From assembly GCA_034509925.1 (NCBI GenBank), contig CM067532.1:2608142-2672141 (forward strand): a stretch of 64,000 nucleotides of DNA, given 5' to 3'. The notes beneath the pieces are model-generated. The model saw only the letters and a program-made list of their open reading frames with translations. It was not told the origin of the DNA and made no database searches. This stretch comes from Hirudinaria manillensis (lineage: Eukaryota > Annelida > Clitellata > Hirudinida > Hirudinidae). Shown here piece by piece: positions 37,431 through 49,261 of the stretch; the first letter of the stretch is position 1; the number at the start of each line of letters is the position of its first letter. A program made the translations under genes and the position numbers.

Positions 37431-38011
37431 AATCAAAGTTTCATTAAAACAATGTCCAAATTGATTATTATTCTATTTGAAAAATTATTACATTTATTCT
37501 ATTTCTATATTTTTTTGTGTCCATTAAAATGTATTGTTATTATCCGGTAATCGATAATTTCGTTCTTGTAAATTTTTAACTTTACATTCCAAATGTTTAC
37601 AAAAGTATTGAATCTAACCTCATCAATTTTGCAATTTTTTTTTGGTTCATTTCAGTTAATTCAGCAAAATTCAAGATTATAAATTGCTTTAATGCAAATT
37701 TATTATTATTATTATTATATTGCTGGATTATCGTTTAATTAACTTAATTACTTTGTTTAACTACTGTGGCGAAATCTGGAAAAAACCTGAACCTGATATA
37801 ATTGTTTGTTTCTTATAATTAAACCTTATTATTGTTAAACCTTCATTGATTTCGTTCGGCTTGCAAAATGATCCTACAAAATGTTTTGCTCTCTTATTAC
37901 TTAATTCAATTCACTCAATAAATCTCAGAATGCGTTCTCTTTTTTTGTAATTAACCCTGTTGACTTTGACAAAATTATTTTGATCAGTTTTTTCCATGAA
38001 TTATTAAAAAC

Positions 38012-38110
38012 ATAAACAAAAACATAAATATAAACGCAATTGCAAACCTAAACTTAAACGTGAACACAAGCATAAACATAAATATAAACATAAACATAAA
38101 CATGAACATC
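38012..38110. repeat. Imperfect AACATA hexamer repeat
   Basis: Many ACATAA/ATATAA hexamers in tandem. They create a Met/Phe-alternating minus-strand frame (37984-38169) that is not a gene. Confidence 0.85.
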
Positions 38111-39434
38111 CTTTCAGTTTTATGTCTTTCAATGTTCATTTTTTCTTTATTTGATTTTAAGTATTTCACCCGACATTAAATATGTTTAAGCCATTTAAGT
38201 CTGCTCAAAAAATCTGTAAGAAAGGCGATCCTTTAGTTTCAGGATTTGTTTAATTTTTGGACGTGAAGCCAGATCATCATAGGTCATAGAAAAGCAAACA
38301 AAGCTTCAAGACAGAGCACTTGAGAATAAGTTGATTGATACCACTTTTACAACAACTAGGCCTGTTGATTGAACATCTATCAATCCATCCTTACCGACAA
38401 ATAATTGTTTAAGTTAATAGTTAAAAGTTAATAATCGTTTCTTTAGGACTGCTGTGTTACAGCCTTTAATATTATCTTCTAATTTAATAATTACATTTTA
38501 TTTTTGTAATTATATAATTATTATGATTAACCATTTATAATTGCTAATTTTAGCAGATAATACTGAAGGCTTAATAATAATAATTAATAATAATAATTAT
38601 AATAATTATTATTATTAAATATTATTATTTTATATAATAATAATAATAATAGTTAATTAGGTAATTATTATTATATTATTTTTATAAGTTAATAATAATA
38701 TTATAGTTAATAATAATTATTATTGAGCATAATGTTTGACTATCAAACCCGGATTAAGAAAATGACTCATGGCATCTCAAATGTAAATGCATTAATTAGT
38801 CGGTCAATGAATTATCAATTCACAGAATTTTCAATAAATTTATTTGCCCCAAATTTTATACAAAAACATTTTAAATTTACGATAAAATCCTTTTAAATCA
38901 TCAAATTGGAGATCATGCAAAACAGGTTCGCGTGAAATCTTCATTAAAAATTCATCGCCCGAGGGACTGAATTTCAATAAGAAAATCATAATAATTCATC
39001 ATAATATTAAATTACGATGTTTACAATCATAATATTTATCATCGTAATATTATTATTATTTTTATTATTTTATTCCGATTCTCCGTACTCGGATATAATA
39101 TATTATATATATTATAATATCTGTTAATAACATTTACAATTATAACGGCAATTGGTTCATTATAATACTTCTTTCTTGTGGGAAAAATGATTAATCTATA
39201 ATATGCGAAAAAATAAAAATTGGGCAGTTAATAATTATCATAATTATAGTTTAAGCTGGCGTTCGTTTAAGCCTCTGAATATTCTAAACTGGGTCACAGC
39301 ACCGATAACCCAGATTAGCGTTTATTACGTGCACCTGCATTTCAAATCGACAGGTGACGATGAACAGGTGTTTGTAGGCAATTCGAACAGATTTTTTTTT
39401 ACACCGTTTGTTAAATAAAAAAACGCCATCGCCA

Positions 39435-39481
39435 TCGTCGTGGTCATCATCATCATCATCATCATCACCATCATCATCATA
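39435..39481. repeat. ATC trinucleotide microsatellite
   Basis: GTC/ATC triplets followed by CATCATCACCATC variants. Confidence 0.85.
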
Positions 39482-39584
39482 GGCGAACAGCTGTGAATTC
39501 TTGCATGAAAATTAGGTTGCTTAGTTTTAGTTTTTAGATGCACCCATATATTGATTGAAACTATTGGACGAGCATTATAGCAGA

Positions 39585-39670
39585 GATCTTCAGAGGGTCG
39601 GCCCCCTCGACAAGTGTTCCGGCCCTGAATCTTGACACTCTCGGGGGCTGGGCCGCATCCGGAGATCAAG
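39585..39670 (-). repeat. GC-rich dispersed element, copy A
   Basis: Its reverse complement (GATGCGGCCCAGCCCCCGAG onward) aligns with 55487-55580 on the plus strand (GATGCGGCCCACCCCCGGAG onward), with later shared blocks GGGCCG and a terminal GATCCC/GATCTC. Two GC-rich copies in inverted orientation 16 kb apart point to a mobile-element family, probably part of the retroelement block continuing to about 40420. Confidence 0.55.
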
Positions 39671-40187
39671 CTGTTGTCTACCCGCTTGTTTCTTCCGATT
39701 TCAAAACATCAACGACTTCCGGCAAACAGCTAGTACTCGCACCCAAATTCTAAGAAAAAAACCGCGAGGGCCCCACCATCCAAAAAACTGACAGTCGCTG
39801 TTGGAGCGCTTCTTAAATCACTTTGGTGTAAATGCCGTCCGAGGTGTCTTTAGGCCTTAATCTGATGTCACTGTTTTGCTGGGGTGGACAGGGACGACTT
39901 GCTTCGCAGTGACTTAAATTCTTAACTTCGGTCCTTCGTGGTCATGTTCTTTCTGCGATGCTGTGTTGAGCCCATTCTTAAGTATATCCTCCTTGTGCCG
40001 CGATTTCCCGGGCATTTGCCTGGGAGCATGCCGTCTTTGCCGCCTCGACCACGACCTGCAGGACTTGATCATGTCACCGTGAGCAATGGCTTACGTGCAT
40101 GATGAAGGCACGTGTCGGAGTGACTGTACGCCTTCGCAGAGCTCGCAGCTAGCGTCTTGAACTATCCCCTACATCTTCAACTTGGAC

Positions 40188-40406
40188 CTAGAAGGGAGGA
40201 CGTCGTATACCGATCTTATGAGGAATGCCAAGCGGAGGGGAGACTTTATCAAATTTTGCGGGCTTCAGAGCCATGTGACCCCATTGGAGTAGATCATTGA
40301 GATTGTCAAGGGCTCTTTGGACAATCTGCTGCCTGTTTAGAACGATGGTGGTGTCGTCCATGGAAACCTTTACTGAAGGCATAAACACCCCTCTACCCAA
40401 GTGCAT
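40188..40406 (-). mobile_element. Reverse-transcriptase fragment of a non-LTR-type retroelement
   Basis: A 72-residue open frame contains VKVSMDDTTIVLNRQQ, then LNDLLQWGHMALKPAK. From memory this matches the catalytic-box region of LINE-like reverse transcriptases common in marine invertebrates, where the box reads xMDD and is followed by a helix and a KPAK(S) stretch. The fragment has no flanking RT domain in frame, and the residue before MDD is Ser rather than the usual aromatic one, so it is a dead remnant. The surrounding GC-rich DNA (about 39480-40420) contrasts with its AT-rich setting. Confidence 0.5.
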
Positions 40407-40585
40407 CTCGGAGATCTAAGAGTATTATTTTCTGCATTTAATGTTATATATGTTAGTTTGAGTTACTGTCATTAAATTCTCTTTAATAGTAATATTTCTT
40501 GCGATTGTTCATATAATTTATTATTATGTAATTATTATTAATATTATTTGAATATATGCAACAAATGTTAATATTTCTTTATTTA

Positions 40586-40592
40586 TTATTAA

Positions 40593-40628
<36 letters not shown>

Positions 40629-40784
40629 ATATTTAATAAATGCAAACAAAGGTTTCACAATCGTTAAAAGTGAACTGAGATCAGTTCAATTAAGCCGGTT
40701 TATCATTTAAAACCACTGAATATTTTATGACCATGAATCATATCCAACAACAACAACACAATAATAATAATAATAATAATAATC

Positions 40785-40822
<38 letters not shown>

Positions 40823-40960
40823 CATAATAATAATAATATTTTTAAAAAATTATTATATAATAATAATGATAATATATAATAATATAATGATATTGTTATT
40901 ATTATTATTAAATATAATAACAAATATTTTATAATAATAATTTCATAATTATTTATTATA
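40586..40960. repeat. ATT and AAT microsatellite blocks
   Basis: An ATT array (40586-40626) and a long, interrupted AAT array (about 40750-40960), with non-repeat sequence between. Confidence 0.85.
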
Positions 40961-41121
40961 GTCATCACGAAATTTCTTTGAAATGTTTGGAGACAATGAT
41001 TTTCAATTTCAAAATATTCTTCTATCGCAGTATGTTTTTAGTGAAGAATTACTTTTTTCGTCATCATCTTCATCACTTGAAATTTGTCAAAACCACTCGT
41101 TTGACTAATTGCACCAATTAC

Positions 41122-41288
41122 CTACGCCATCGTCACCGTCATCATCACCATCATTATCACCATCATCGTCACCGTCATCGTCATCATCACCATCATTATC
41201 ATCATCATCGTCATCGTCATCGCCATCATCACCATCATCGTCGTCGACATCGTCGTAGTTGTCGTCATCATCACTTTTATCATCATAT
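41122..41288. repeat. CAT/CAC/GTC triplet repeat
   Basis: Imperfect triplets with a higher-order unit of roughly 42 bases repeated twice. They encode a His/Arg-rich frame on the plus strand and an Asp-rich one on the minus strand; neither has a family or splice context. Confidence 0.85.
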
Positions 41289-41852
41289 GCAGGATCAAGC
41301 AAAATTTCCAATTTATTTATTTGGAAATAATAGTTTTTTTTTTATTTTTGAAAAGCTATTTTGTTTCCCTGCCACGTGTGAACCAATTTTTGGCTTAAAT
41401 TTCAGAATTTCAATTTGCTTCAGTTTTGAAATTCTATTTTCTCACAACCAATCAAATCCAATCTTTCCAATCGAATTCATTTTTCGTTTGTAAATAAATC
41501 ATTTCCTTTATCTTTTCTTCATTCACGTCTGAAAATTAATTCACCACGCCTTGGACATTTTATCTTCTCTGTCAAAATTCCTGGTAAAATTTAAAAATTG
41601 TTTTAGCAAAAAATTGAGCAAAAATAAAGAAAATGATTTTAAACTTGAATGAAAAATGGCCATGGGTAATTCAATCTTTGTTAAAAATTTGAAGAAAAAA
41701 AGATTTTTTGTTTAAAGAGATTATTGGAAAAAATCTTCAAAAATTCTAATTAATTAAATTGACTGGAAATTCACGTTCAATCAGCCTTGATTAGCTTCGG
41801 AAAAATCTTCCCATTCATTGGAAATTTTCCACGCACCTCCTTCACACTGATG

Positions 41853-41945
41853 ATGAATTATGATGATGATGATGATGGTGATGACGATGAGGAGGATGAT
41901 GATGGTGATGATGATGATAATGATGATGGTGATGATGAAGAAAAT
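41853..41945. repeat. GAT/GGT triplet microsatellite
   Basis: ATGATG and GTGATG triplets in tandem. Confidence 0.85.
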
Positions 41946-42410
41946 CACTCTTTGTGATTTTAATAAATGACGCACTCTGTAGATGGATTAGCGATAAGTT
42001 ATTAATATAATGATTACCAGCTACTTTAATATTCATGAAATTATGCGGGATTTTTATGATAATTATTTCATTATTTGTTCAGAGTAGCTGAACTGCAAGT
42101 TGTAAAATGTAACTCCGTGTCACAGTCATCAATTTGCATATTCATTACCTGATTATTCTAATCAATCAATGTTCACTGAACTCGCTGCATCTCATTGAAA
42201 AAAAGTAGAGTTGAACTGAAGCTTTAAAAATTGAAAAGCTGAGATGATGACGATGACGACGACGATGGTGATGATGACGATTATAACGAGGACTTTAAAA
42301 CTTTAAAGTGGCAGTAGTCCAACGAACCAAAAGAAATAATAGAAACAACCACAATGCTGCATATTTTCCTTTCTGACAACCCTTTTTTGCTCTGATAATT
42401 GGCTGGGAAA

Positions 42411-42446
42411 TAATAATAATAATATTATTATTATTATAATAATATA
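42411..42446. repeat. AAT/ATT inverted array (hairpin-capable)
   Basis: About five AAT triplets are followed directly by five ATT triplets, forming a near-perfect palindrome. Confidence 0.7.
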
Positions 42447-42733
42447 ATGATATAACATATTAATGTCATTATAATTACAATGGTTATTATGATATTAATA
42501 TTATAATAAGTTGTAACTTCTGCATCTATCATTTCTTTTCAAATCAATTTACGAATCGATATGTTTTTATTGGCATGGCGACGATTTGTTTAAATATTTT
42601 TTATTTTCCTTTTTAATTTTTATTTTAAAGTCCACAACGTCGTTCGGCTGAAATAATTGAATCCAGATACGTTGGTTAAAAATTGATAAGCAATTTATTT
42701 CTCGTACCTGGTCCTCAAGCGTTTGGCTGAGGT

Positions 42734-42740
42734 TATAAAA
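42734..42740 (+). promoter_or_regulatory. TATA box of the acidic secreted protein gene
   Basis: TATAAAA lies upstream of a plausible short leader exon (about 42765-42785) that ends in a good donor (CAGTG, then GTGAGT). The matching acceptor ends at 43167, placing 13 bases of leader before the ATG at 43181. Another TATA-like motif at about 43057 is an alternative. Confidence 0.5.
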
Positions 42741-43180
42741 TGGAGTCCGTCACCCCTAATCTCCGTGCCTAGCATCCCATCAGTGGTGAGTTTGAACTTC
42801 TCTTTTTGAAATCTAAAAACCTTTCTAATTATTTTTGTCTTTTAAATTTTAAATCGTAACAATATAGAATAAATAAGTAAGTAATTAAGGGTCGCTTAGC
42901 TTAAATTTATTCCTGAATGGTTAGTCGACTTTTAGAACTTGAGAAAAGTTGAGTTGTTGGAGGCGGTTTATTTATGACTGTGGATAATTTAAAACGAACT
43001 CACGAGCAAATTCATTAGTTATTCCATGATGAATCACGTTTGCATTTCAATGCACAGTATATAAATGCATCCTGGGTGTTGAATTTCAAAGTTTAAACGG
43101 CAAAAGGCGAAATATATTTCTTACTAATTGAATTGTTTCTATTTGTAACCTCTGCTTATTTCGGCAGCTTTACACTCAAC

Positions 43181-44600
43181 ATGAGGCAATTCCTGCTGCT
43201 CTTGTTCGTTTGTCTGGTCGCAGTCACAGGTAGGAAATGTCATCACAAAAGGATAAGCTCTTCGATTTCTAGAGTCGATTCGCTGAATGACTAGCGAAAT
43301 TATAAATAATAAATAATATCAATTTGTTCCAGTCATCGGTGCTTCTCCGGTGCCCGAAAAAAAGAAATGCGAATCGGAGGACTGCAGTGATTCCATAAGC
43401 AAAGATTCCAGTGACAAAACAGACAGCCACGATGATGATGATGATGACGGCGATGATGGAGGTAAAGTGAAAACAGGAGTGGAAGTAATTTTAGAAGAAG
43501 GAGAGAAGGAACAAGCTCAAAAAAAGAACGAGAAAAGCTCAGAACAAGAGGAGAAGGAATCTCTTGAGAAGAAGTCTGAAGTCGAAGATGACGACAGCGT
43601 CCAGAAAGACAAATCCAGTGGTGATGTTGACTCTAAGGATGGGGACAGTTCAACCAGCGACGACAACGATGATGATGATGATCGCAAGGAAAACAAAGCT
43701 GAAGATGAAAAGAGAAACTACGAAACTGTCACGGGACACTATGAACCCAAACTTTCATCTGAGATCTTAGCACCAGCCCATTTTCCCGAAAAGGATTCGA
43801 ACTCAGAAAGTGACGAATCAGCAGACGATAAAAAAGTACAGGAAACTTCAACTGATGACGAAGTTTCTGAAAAGGACAAGGAAAAGAACAACCCTGAAAG
43901 TGAACAAAAAGAGGTCCACGAAAATCAAAAAGACAGCGAAGAAGACAGAGAAGACGTAGTTCATGAAACTACTGAAGAAACTTATCACAGTCAAAAGAAA
44001 GTGGAGAAAGTTGATGAAACTGCCACAGATTCCGTCGATCACATCACCGATGCTCCAACTACAACTGTCCAAGCAAACGAAAATGAAACAGTCGACAGTA
44101 ACACAAACCCAAATGAATACGGAAATCCCGAAGAAACCCTTCCAGACGAAAAAGAAGACGGTTCAAGCGAATCTTCGGTGTCTGATGTGCCTTCCGAAGA
44201 AACTGATGAGACGAATTCTTTCCACGACAAACAAGTCCAGACTGAAGCTCCTGAAAATACTAAAGTGGAACACAACACCTACGAATATGTGAAAGTGGAC
44301 ACAACCGGTAAGAAATGCATTGAACAACATCATTTAAAACTAATAAGATTTAATTACATTAAAAATTTAAAGAAAAAAGTAAGATTGATAGCAAAGTCGA
44401 TTGCTCACAAAAAAGTTCTTTCAGAAACCAGCACAGAAACCCTGGAACCGAAAGATGGAACTGAAAAAAATACAGAAGCACACATGAATGAAACAACAGT
44501 CCCTTCAGAGAGTCCAGCAAAAGTTGAAGTTGATCTCCAAACCACTGAAAGCAGTTTTTCAGAGGAGCCCGAGGAAACAAACACAAGTTCTGATGCCTAA
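43181..44600 (+). CDS. Secreted, highly acidic Asp/Glu/Ser/Thr-rich protein
   Basis: Three coding exons (43181-43229, 43333-44307, 44425-44600) join in frame (phases 1, 1) to 399 residues. Exon 1 is a clean signal peptide, MRQFLLLLFVCLVAV, followed by a likely cleavage near IGASP. The mature chain has two close Cys (KKCESEDCSDS), an Asp run (DDDDDDGDDGG) and then long stretches of Glu, Asp, Ser, Thr and Lys with few hydrophobic residues. No folded domain is visible. Intron 2 is 117 bases and carries no stop, so its retention would add 39 mostly basic residues. An AATAAA lies at 45093. The family is not recognised. Secreted acidic proteins of this kind occur in extracellular matrices, mineralised tissue and mucus; which applies here is unknown. 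It sits between lectin copies 3 and 4 on the same strand. Confidence 0.82.
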
Positions 44601-45489
44601 AAGTAATTTTAAATTTTCCAAGTTAGTTTGATCATCTCTTACTGTATAATTACAGCATTTACAGAATAATTTTAAGGTATTGCAATGTAATTACAGTAAT
44701 TTAATAGTATTAAATTTACAACATAAAAGGTTGTTTAAATCATCTGAATGACTATTATTTTTAATAATATTAATAATTTGTGATGATTCATTACAAAATT
44801 GTATTTTATTTTAAAGATATTTACACAAATAATTGTTTTAGATGGAAAACAAATGTGCCTTGATTGGGAGACATGAAACGCATGAAGAGACTGAAATGAA
44901 TTTTCCTAATGACTTTCTTCGATTATATCTTCTGCTTGAAATCCAATTCTCTCGTAAAAATTGCAACATTTAATGATTATTAGAAATTAGCTTTTGTTAA
45001 CTTTGGTTATTGAGAAATTATAAGAAATTAGCGCAAAAATTTAACGTTTGTGAACTATCATTGCCTTCTTTCTCAAAAGAGTGAATTTTGCGAAATAAAG
45101 CATTAACATTTTGAGAGGTTTTAAGTTGTCTTGGTAAGACTTTCAAGATGCCATTCCCCAGGCAATCCATCCATCCATCCATCCATCCATCGACCCATCT
45201 GTACAGATCTCCTTTTGCTCCTTCCGTCAGCGTTTAAAGAAACCTGTCCAGTCTTGCAGAGAATTTTTCTCTTTCACTTCTATACCGATACGTCGTCATC
45301 GCCGACGTCATCATTACAGCCTGGCAAGAGGTTTCAATGGAACATAGAAAACAAAATATTAACGACATGGAGGAGTTCTTTTATATAAATTAACTTTTTA
45401 AAAACGTTCTTTGAAAACAGTTAAAAGACCTTAAATCAAAAAGTTTTATTAAAGCGTTATTTACATCTAATTGTTAACTTAAATGAAGC

Positions 45490-45680
45490 CATTTCAATCA
45501 AATTCTAGGTTGGAGGTTGTTGTAGGATTATATGTATCTTTGGTTTGTGTACCTCGGGCGACGAGGCATGCACGTTTCCGGTTGTAATTTCGCTCATGTC
45601 CGTATCGTACTGTGTCGTGTTGCGGTGATTCTAATAAACCGTTTAGATCTTGATATTCTGGAGTCATAACAGAGGTCAAA
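45490..45680 (-). repeat. Dispersed repeat fragment, second copy
   Basis: The reverse complement near 45627-45669 (TTATGACTCCAGAATATCAAG onward in part) matches VEPH1 intron 5 at 24742 for about 38 bases. The open minus-strand frame across it (61 residues) resembles no protein I know. Confidence 0.35.
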
Positions 45681-45882
45681 AATTTCGACCAGAGATTAAT
45701 TCGATAGTGATGTCCTCTTAATAATTAATAAATTAAAATGTAATAATCTTTATAATCCGATGTTTCTTGAACTTTTCGGACTTAACCAAAATAAAATATT
45801 TCCGAATTTCGAAATGATCTTTCACATTCATTCTGGCACATTATGTTTAAAAGTTATACCTGTTTGAGCCACAGAAATATAA

Positions 45883-45898
45883 ATCGATTAAAACATCC
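45883..45898 (+). promoter_or_regulatory. Promoter-proximal element of lectin copy 4
   Basis: ATCGATTAAAACATCC lies 130 bases before the copy 4 start and is preceded by a TATAAAT motif (45878-45884) that overlaps its first bases. A 15-of-16 match precedes copy 3. Confidence 0.45.
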
Positions 45899-46012
45899 TC
45901 ATTTGAGAAAAATGTTTTTGAAAACAAATGTTTGTAACCGTTGAGACCGATGTTTTCTAGTGTAAGTACACTGTCAACTAGAATCCCCTTTCGAAATATA
46001 GGTCGACGCGAG

Positions 46013-47600
46013 ATGGCGTTTAAGTTATTCCAAATGAATCTAATCGCTCTGCTTACATTACAATGCTGTTCGGCACTTTACAAGTCAGCCATGTATTCCA
46101 GGATAAATGATATCAACGGAAGAGCAATGTGCATCAAGAACAGACCCGAAGTTGTGTTTGGAAAAGTGCAAAGTTCAATCAACTGCATTTCGATTTGCAC
46201 AAATATGAGGTCTCAGGGATACTCTTGCGCCAGGTTAAAGTGAAGTTAAAATATATTTTGCACTGAATTCAAATTACGATTATACAATTAAATATAATTG
46301 ATTTATTTTTATCTTTAGAATAACAATAGATTGTTATCGGAAGCCAAAAGTTGATTGAATATTGATGATCGACACAAAAAAATAAAAATATGTTTTTAAA
46401 TATCATAAACGCATGAAAAAATGGAGTTTTATATTACATCTTCTGATTAATTATTTATTAATTCAGGCAATTGATAAATTTAAATTTTTTCTGACTTACG
46501 AGAGTCTAGAAAATCGTACCTAACCTTTCATATGCGCAATTTAACTTTGACTATCTTCGAGGATATATAAAGTCTTTGCAAAATTCTTATTAAGTTAAAG
46601 AAAAATTTGTTTTTGGTTAATGAGTGAGAACAATTGTTTACGATTCTGAAAGGAATAAATCGTATAACTGGTATAACTTGTTCACTTGGTTTTGATTCGA
46701 TATTAACGTGTAACTATTGCCATGAGTTCAACATTTCAACTCTCAGAGAAATCTACTTCTGCAACGGGAAGAAGTAAAATAAATTTGCGACGTTTTACTT
46801 CATAAACCATTTTTAATTTGCAGAATCAACTACAGAAAAACTATCAAATTTTGCGAATTGTACAGTAATTGGAGACTCAATTCAACTGTGGAGACAACGA
46901 ATTCCAACAACGAATGTGTTTCATTTTTCAACGCAGGTAAGGCATTACCAAATCAATCACTGTCAAGCATTGAACAAATTTATTTACTTGTAATTATTTG
47001 GATTTATTTCCAATAAATAAACAGACTTTACTTATTTAGAATGTCCTCGAGACTTTTCATACCTATCGGATTATAAAAAGTGTTACAAAATGGGAGTTAT
47101 GCAATTGAATTTCACTTTATCACTGAACTACTGCAACGAGTTGCATCCGCTTTCTCATGGCGTAGTTGTGAATGGCCCAGAAGAGACAAAGGCTCTTGAC
47201 GTCTTCATAGAATCATTCCTTGGTAAGTTAGGATGTTTTTTTCCAACTAGGCCAATATAATATAGAGACAAGAATAAAAATAAATAGAAATTGGCTGACA
47301 TTTGCCATTTTTTTGTTTGAAGCTATTCAGCCCACTATATGCCTGAGAAATAATGGCTTGATCAACATCTGGACTTCTGCAAGGAGATTAGTTCCTATAA
47401 TTACCTCCAGTTTTGTTTGGGAACCTTTTCCCGGACGTCTGGTACCCTTTGGGAATTACAGAAATTGGTGGCCTGGTGAACCAACGTTTGGATTAAATAA
47501 CGAAAGCTGCCTATGTTTTAGGTCGATAACATTTTGGAACGATGAAAATTGCTGGATTAACAAGTGCGTTTTGTGTGAGGTGGATATCAACGATTGGTAG
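46013..47600 (+). CDS. Secreted PAN/C-type lectin protein, array copy 4
   Basis: Four exons (46013-46233, 46824-46936, 47040-47222, 47323-47600) give 264 residues, phases 2, 1, 1. The signal peptide is MAFKLFQMNLIALLTLQCCS. PAN-like Cys lie in MCIKNRPE, NCISIC, YSCARINYR, FCELYSNWR and ECVSFFN. The lectin part has KKCYKMGV, YCNELHPLSHGV, NIWTSARR, GEPTFGLNNESC, FWNDENC and CVLCEVDIND. The sugar motif is EPT rather than EPN, with WND kept. Exon 1 is nearly identical in DNA to copy 5 exon 1 over the first 42 codons, and the 3' flanks also match (47842 and 50938 regions), so these two are a recent pair. AATAAA lies at 47938. Confidence 0.9.
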
Positions 47601-49261
47601 ATTTTCTTTGCATTTGCATTGTGCACTCAGGCTTCTGAATGGAGACCAGACATTTCTTATGGCTGAACAAGAGTGTTTTATAAAATTTAACTCTTAAATT
47701 AATGAATAGCTTCAGCAATGTTAGTTTTGCATTTAGTGATAATTCGAGGAATGGTTTTGTATCTTGAAGAAAGGATTTATATTCTGAATGCTGAACATTT
47801 GTGATAGAACTGCAATTCTAATATTTTTGTTTTCAACGAGACATTTTTAATCCAATTAGTAGATTTATTTAGGATTGATCTTTGGCTTTACTCTTTTGTG
47901 TTATCTTTGTATTTTTGTGAACAGTGATCAATTTAGGAATAAAAGCGTTATGGATAGCATAGTCATAACAAATAGTCTTGCACATTCATTCACTTAAGCA
48001 GTGGAATAATTTTTTTCAAATATTGTAATTACTTTAAGTTTTTAATTTTATATAACGTTACGTGCGGCACCAGAAATAATATTAAGATGCATCCACTTTT
48101 AAAATTTAACTTCCATGTAAATTAGCACATATCATCGAAGGCATCAGCAATCAACCGCCATTTTGAGCATGTGATTTGAAGCATGACTTCCTTGGAATTT
48201 GTTAGTCGTGCTTGTAATCGATTTCGGAAGGCATAAAGGTGGGGATTGTTGCATTAAATGCTTCCAATAAATTAGGATAAACAATGCGTTAGGTCAGATA
48301 ATGCCGAATAGCGTATCAAGAATAGTAAAATAGCTGGGTAGCGCTAGGCTGGATCGGAATGCCAATTAGGCTGCATCTGGTCTAAAGGCAGAAGTTTTCC
48401 GACCCATGCACTAGAGTGACCGATAATTTTATGACATTGAAAGATTTGCACAGATTTTGTGATGGGGTTATTGTTAATTAAACCCAGTTTATTTCTTTAC
48501 TTAATTAAATCGTTAATTTCTTTGCATAATTAAACCCTCAAAGATTTATTTCGAATTTCTTCAATATTGGCTATGTGCGCTCCAGATTATAAAGTCAAAA
48601 ATAGATTACCGAGTAGTCTAGCATTAGATATTTTGTTGTATGGCGTAATTTTCCGGTCGGTGGATTTTTCGTTCGATGAATTTTCCGTAAACCGTCATTC
48701 AGTATTTCGGTGTGGATAGGGTTGGGGCTGGGGTAGGGGTCAAACTGTCAATGGTTGAGGCAGGATTTTCCAAGATTTGACTTGATTTACGACTTGAATT
48801 TCTCATGCTACTAGAAAAAACAAATTAAAAAGAATATCCTTTGGCATTCTTTTTATTAACTTAAACTAAGCCATTTCAATGGAAATTTTCGGTCTAAAAT
48901 CTTCTTAAAAATTTATAGACAAAAATTAATCTCAGCAGTCATGTCCAAAATTTGTAATTATTAAACTATATATTATTCTTTGCAATCTGACGTTTCTAGG
49001 AATTTCAATTTTAATCAAATAATTTCGAGCCCTGAAATAATTTTTCATATTTAATCTGACTCATTATTTTTTGTGCTTATGTCTGTTCTAGACAAAGAAA
49101 CGTAAATCGACTGAAATGACCGAAATTAAAGAAAATTATTGCGGAAATAAATTTATTTGACGTCTTAAATCGATAACGAAGTCTAGCGAAATGTTCTCTA
49201 ATTTAAGTACAACGTCAATGTTTCTCTATCGAAACAGAAGGCAGACCTAAGTCGTTGCAAG
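47601..49261. other. Gene-free spacer between lectin copies 4 and 5
   Basis: Copy 4's 3' flank, then unrecognised AT-rich DNA with a GGGTTGGGGCTGGGG patch (about 48716-48748). No coding family is seen. Confidence 0.5.

Larger units (their letters stand above)
37112..42733. other. Repeat-rich interruption of the lectin array
   Basis: No intact gene. It holds a Helitron-like AT-rich fragment, a hexamer repeat, a GC-rich retroelement block (about 39480-40420) and several long microsatellites. Open frames here are low-complexity or transposon-derived. Confidence 0.6.
44601..46012. other. Gene-free stretch before lectin copy 4
   Basis: Holds the acidic gene's 3' UTR, an ATCC tetranucleotide run (45163-45192), a repeat fragment on the minus strand (about 45490-45680) and the copy 4 promoter. 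No other gene is recognised. Confidence 0.55.

Noticed and set aside
40978..41493. 171-residue His-rich open frame
   Set aside because: The His/Arg core is the CAT/CGT triplet repeat; the flanks are AT-rich with no family resemblance.
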